This document shows, in pieces, positions 61,901-64,000 of a stretch of DNA of 64,000 bases. A program made the translations under genes and the position numbers. Under the pieces are notes generated by a model. It was given only the letters and a program-made list of their open reading frames with translations, was not told the DNA's origin and made no database searches. Each line of letters opens with the position of its first letter. Position 1 is the stretch's first letter. This stretch comes from Neobacillus sp. PS3-40 (GTDB taxonomy: Bacteria; Bacillota; Bacilli; Bacillales; Cytobacillaceae), in NCBI RefSeq assembly GCF_030915485.1, contig NZ_CP133266.1:3228001-3292000 (forward strand), read 5' to 3'.

Positions 61901-62629
61901 ATGAATGAATACGAAAGTATAGTGTACATAGAAGTGGAAGAGTGGAAAAAGGAAATCCTTAAGCGAGCTGGATTTATGAGCCGTTTATCGAAAAAGGCAC
62001 AGGGCAAAATAAATGAATTAATTCCTGAAAAGGTTCATCAAGTGATGACCGAAAGCATTAAAGCTATGGTGAAGACAACATTATTTGGATCGAAAATAAC
62101 GACAAATAAGAATCAAGCTAAGGGCTTAACGCTAGCTGAACGTGATGAATTAGTTCGGAAAAGAATTGGCATTTTCCAAAAGACAGCACTTGTAGAAGGA
62201 GCAGGAACAGGGGCGGGTGGAATTTTGCTTGGCCTTGCAGATTTTCCTCTGCTGTTAACGATAAAAATGAAATTTCTATTTGAAGTTGCCGCAAGCTATG
62301 GATTTAATACAAGTGAATTTGAAGAGAGATTGTTTATCCTCCACGTTTTTCAGCTTGCTTTTTCAAGCGAAGATACCCGCAAGGATACATTACACATAAT
62401 TGAAAATTGGGAGGAGAAAAAGAAAATAATTGTTGATATGGATTGGCGGAACTTTCAGCAGGAGTATAGAGATTTTATTGATTTTGCTAAGATGCTACAG
62501 CTTGTGCCTGGTATTGGGGCTGTTGTTGGGGCGTATGCCAATCATAACCTTCTTGGACATTTAGGTGAAACCGCAATGAATGCTTTCCGTTTACGAATAT
62601 TGAAAATCGACTTTGGCAATGACATATAA
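61901..62629 (+). CDS. ecsC: EcsC family protein
   Basis: A 242-residue EcsC protein. Marks: ILKRAGFMSRLSKKAQGKIN, a glycine-rich central segment (VEGAGTGAGGILLGLADFPL) and the C-terminal MLQLVPGIGAVVGAYANHNL followed by LGETAMNAFRLR. Function unknown; it is the third gene of the ecs locus in B. subtilis. AAAGAGGT precedes the ATG. Here a terminator and a repeat stand between it and ecsB, and another repeat begins at its stop codon. Confidence 0.9.
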   Translation: MNEYESIVYIEVEEWKKEILKRAGFMSRLSKKAQGKINELIPEKVHQVMTESIKAMVKTTLFGSKITTNKNQAKGLTLAERDELVRKRIGIFQKTALVEGAGTGAGGILLGLADFPLLLTIKMKFLFEVAASYGFNTSEFEERLFILHVFQLAFSSEDTRKDTLHIIENWEEKKKIIVDMDWRNFQQEYRDFIDFAKMLQLVPGIGAVVGAYANHNLLGHLGETAMNAFRLRILKIDFGNDI

Positions 62630-62726
62630 AGAAACCTCGCCGATTGGCGAGCTCCTAAAGGCGATGATTAGGTCTAGTTGCCCTTATGAACTAGCAGAAA
62701 TTATGGATATTAATTCTGATTAGCTA
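62628..62726. repeat. Two-hairpin AT-capped repeat, copy 7
   Basis: Starts at the ecsC stop: AAAGAAACCTCGCCGATTGG, CGATGATTAGGTCTAGTTGC, then AGAAATTATGGATATTAATT followed by CTGATTAGCTAA. Same orientation as copy 1 (12261). Confidence 0.85.
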
Positions 62727-62766
62727 AAAAAGCAGCCTAAATGCAAGTTAGAACTGCCTTTTTATT
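62725..62766 (-). terminator. Terminator of the first DUF2382 gene
   Basis: Minus strand AAGGCAG...CTGCTTTTTT around a large loop; attached to repeat copy 7. Confidence 0.55.
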
Positions 62767-63172
62767 TTTTTTGATTAATTGGAATTTCCGATGAATTATC
62801 AACAAATTTAGCATTTCCAATCGTTTCTAAATGGGCTATTTCTTTTTTAAAGGACTTTTCAATATGTTCAATTTTTTGGTACCGTCGTTTATAAATTTTG
62901 ACATTTTCTAAAATCACTGGATGTTTTATAACCTCAATACGTTCTTCAAGAATAGGAATTCTGATTGTTTTTGATAGTCCATTGAGTTTTTCCGGGTTTT
63001 TGGCATCAAACATTTTTTTCTCAATTACAAGTTCCTCACGAGTTACAGGCACAACAATTGTTTTTTCTTCTGTTATAAACTCTTTGTGGATGGTAACGGC
63101 AGCAGTTTTAATTCTTTTTTTAGAAATATCCAACTGTTCCATGTGAAGCTTTATTTTTCCGATGGGATTCAT
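62762..63172 (-). CDS. DUF2382 (YsnF-like) protein, divergent copy
   Basis: A 136-residue charged beta-rich protein: DISKKRIKTAAVTIHKEFIT, VVPVTREELVIEKK, IRIPILEERIEVIKHPVILE, VKIYKRRYQKIEHIEKSFKKE. The repeated V.VPV..EE..I pattern is DUF2382, found in general-stress proteins such as YsnF. It lies 141 bases downstream of a more typical paralogue; a terminator separates them. Confidence 0.82.
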   Translation of the reverse strand: MNPIGKIKLHMEQLDISKKRIKTAAVTIHKEFITEEKTIVVPVTREELVIEKKMFDAKNPEKLNGLSKTIRIPILEERIEVIKHPVILENVKIYKRRYQKIEHIEKSFKKEIAHLETIGNAKFVDNSSEIPINQKK

Positions 63173-63246
63173 TTTTAGAAAACACCTCCATACTTATTGT
63201 CTAAGATGGTACGCAATAAACGAATAGATAAAACTTGGCTTTTTTG

Positions 63247-63294
63247 AAAAAACACCTCACAAATAGTATCTATAATTTGTAAGGTGTTTTTTTG
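63247..63294. terminator. Terminator between the DUF2382 genes
   Basis: AAAAACACCT-CACAAAT and ATTTGT-AAGGTGTTTTTTT form an interrupted stem. Serves the right-hand gene on the minus strand. Confidence 0.8.
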
Positions 63295-63313
63295 TTTAAT
63301 TCATTTTTTGGCC

Positions 63314-63772
63314 TTATTCGAATGTCGAAACATCTTCCTCATTTACAATGTTAGGGTCACCTGTTGTATTCACACGTGCTTCTTCCCGTCTAAGGGTTTC
63401 TTCGACCTGTTTAGTTTCTTCAACTTCACGCTTAAAAGCAGAGATTTCACCTGTTACGACAGTGTGTTTTCCTACTTCAACCCGTTCCTCACTAACTGGG
63501 ATGTGTATAGTTTCTTCTGCACCAACAGGAGTGTCGCTTAATTCATGGTCAATGACTCTCCTCTTTATAACAACTTCCTCATGTGTGACTGGAACGGAAA
63601 CTGATTTGTGTTCTTCAACAATCTCCTTGGATAGTGTTACCTCTCCGGTTTCCACTCTATCTTTGGAAATATCAAGCTCTTCTTGATGAAGCAGCATCTT
63701 ATTATCGTCAACAACCTCTTTTTCGTGTAGTTCTTCTTTATCATCGTCTAAGAATCCAAATATATTGCTCAT
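63314..63772 (-). CDS. DUF2382 (YsnF-like) stress protein
   Basis: A 152-residue acidic protein: a 30-residue acidic lead (DDDKEELHEKEVVDDNK), then EELDISKDRVETGEVTLSKE, VSVPVTHEEVVIKRRVID, IHIPVSEERVEVGKHTVVTG, and EVEETKQVEETLRREEARV. A standard YsnF/AvaK-type protein, expected to be part of the general stress response. An AGGTAACT-type site precedes the ATG. Confidence 0.87.
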   Translation of the reverse strand: MSNIFGFLDDDKEELHEKEVVDDNKMLLHQEELDISKDRVETGEVTLSKEIVEEHKSVSVPVTHEEVVIKRRVIDHELSDTPVGAEETIHIPVSEERVEVGKHTVVTGEISAFKREVEETKQVEETLRREEARVNTTGDPNIVNEEDVSTFE

Positions 63773-63929
63773 AGTTACCTCCAGTGGTCATGTCAAATAT
63801 GTGCATAACTATATTGCTCCTTCTGGCTGTGAACTATTCCAACCGAATTTTGGAAAGCTTCTAGTTTAGAAAGCCCTGAATAGAGTTCTTCGAGTCTACA
63901 CATTCATTTATGGCCCGATCGCACAAAAA

Positions 63930-63968
63930 GGCACTTACGTTATATATTTATATACAACGTAAGTGCGC
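63930..63968. terminator. Strong hairpin near the right edge
   Basis: GCACTTACGTT-(ATATATTTATATAC)-AACGTAAGTGC, an 11-bp perfect stem. Could terminate a gene lying beyond the window. No gene recognised in 63773-64000. Confidence 0.5.
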
Positions 63969-64000
63969 ATGTTTATCCTCAATTTTTTAAAAAATTGCTT

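Noticed and set aside
1-64000. CRISPR array, rRNA or tRNA genes
   Set aside because: No regularly spaced direct repeats and no rRNA or tRNA sequence recognised on either strand.

Overview
The window comes from a low-GC, endospore-forming member of the Bacillaceae (Bacillus/Neobacillus-like). The evidence is consistent: an alpha/beta-type SASP gene, YjcZ-type sporulation peptides, a block of YheC/YheD spore-coat-associated proteins, strong AGGAGG-type ribosome binding sites with many TTG and GTG starts, and extended synteny with the Bacillus subtilis yheA-yhaX-yhzD-yhaQPONML-prsA-yhaI-hpr-trpP-hit-ecsABC segment. No rRNA, tRNA or CRISPR array was seen.

Layout. 0-7 kb is accessory: DUF3231-like genes, an alpha/beta hydrolase, an orphan OmpR-type regulator with a helical C-terminal half, a CPBP membrane protease, small membrane proteins, and a DUF2971 gene next to a SEC-C protein with a putative Cys-His-Asp peptidase site. 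7.5-9.5 kb is an IS1182-like element sitting inside a GC-rich palindromic repeat. 9.7-20.8 kb holds mostly minus-strand genes: a DUF445 protein, a protein with an AtpZ-like membrane hairpin, a HesB-fold protein, two CorC/MpfA-type magnesium exporters, a frameshifted merR, a GNAT acetyltransferase and a histidine kinase split by an amber codon. Among them lie IS4 debris and a 191-bp MITE. 21-24 kb is a Fur-boxed feoA-feoB-FeoB-associated peptide operon and an XRE regulator. 24.4-36.8 kb contains a DUF2231 protein, a class A PBP, iadA, a sigY anti-sigma operon, fumC, an SASP, msmX and a PucR-type regulator. 37.1-42.2 kb is a four-gene overlapping array of YheC/YheD ATP-grasp proteins. 42.3-62.6 kb is the conserved core: yheA, yhaX, yhzD, the YhaQP ABC exporter, the YhaO-YhaN nuclease pair, the YhaM exoribonuclease, yhaL, prsA, yhaI, hpr, trpP with a TRAP-binding leader, hit, and ecsA-ecsB-ecsC. 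An IS1182-like element (55.9-57.8 kb) lies between a small membrane gene and trpP. The right edge has two DUF2382 (YsnF-like) genes.

How the genes work together. Several units concern the envelope, export and sporulation: PrsA folds exported proteins, Hpr represses exoprotease and sporulation genes, EcsAB affects secretion, and the PBP, YheC/D, SASP and YjcZ products belong to wall or spore. YhaO/YhaN/YhaM are a nuclease cluster. feoAB and the two CorC genes handle iron and magnesium.

The most striking non-coding content is a set of structured repeats. One family is about 130 bp, GC-rich and palindromic. Another is about 100 bp and made of two hairpins, with eight full or partial copies, often directly at gene ends. 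Three IS1182-type insertions (two transposase-bearing elements and one MITE) each sit in the tip of a palindrome and have duplicated it. In one case the duplicated palindrome is the shared terminator of two convergent genes. Both transposase genes are interrupted near the C-terminus, one at a site that looks like a programmed -1 frameshift signal.
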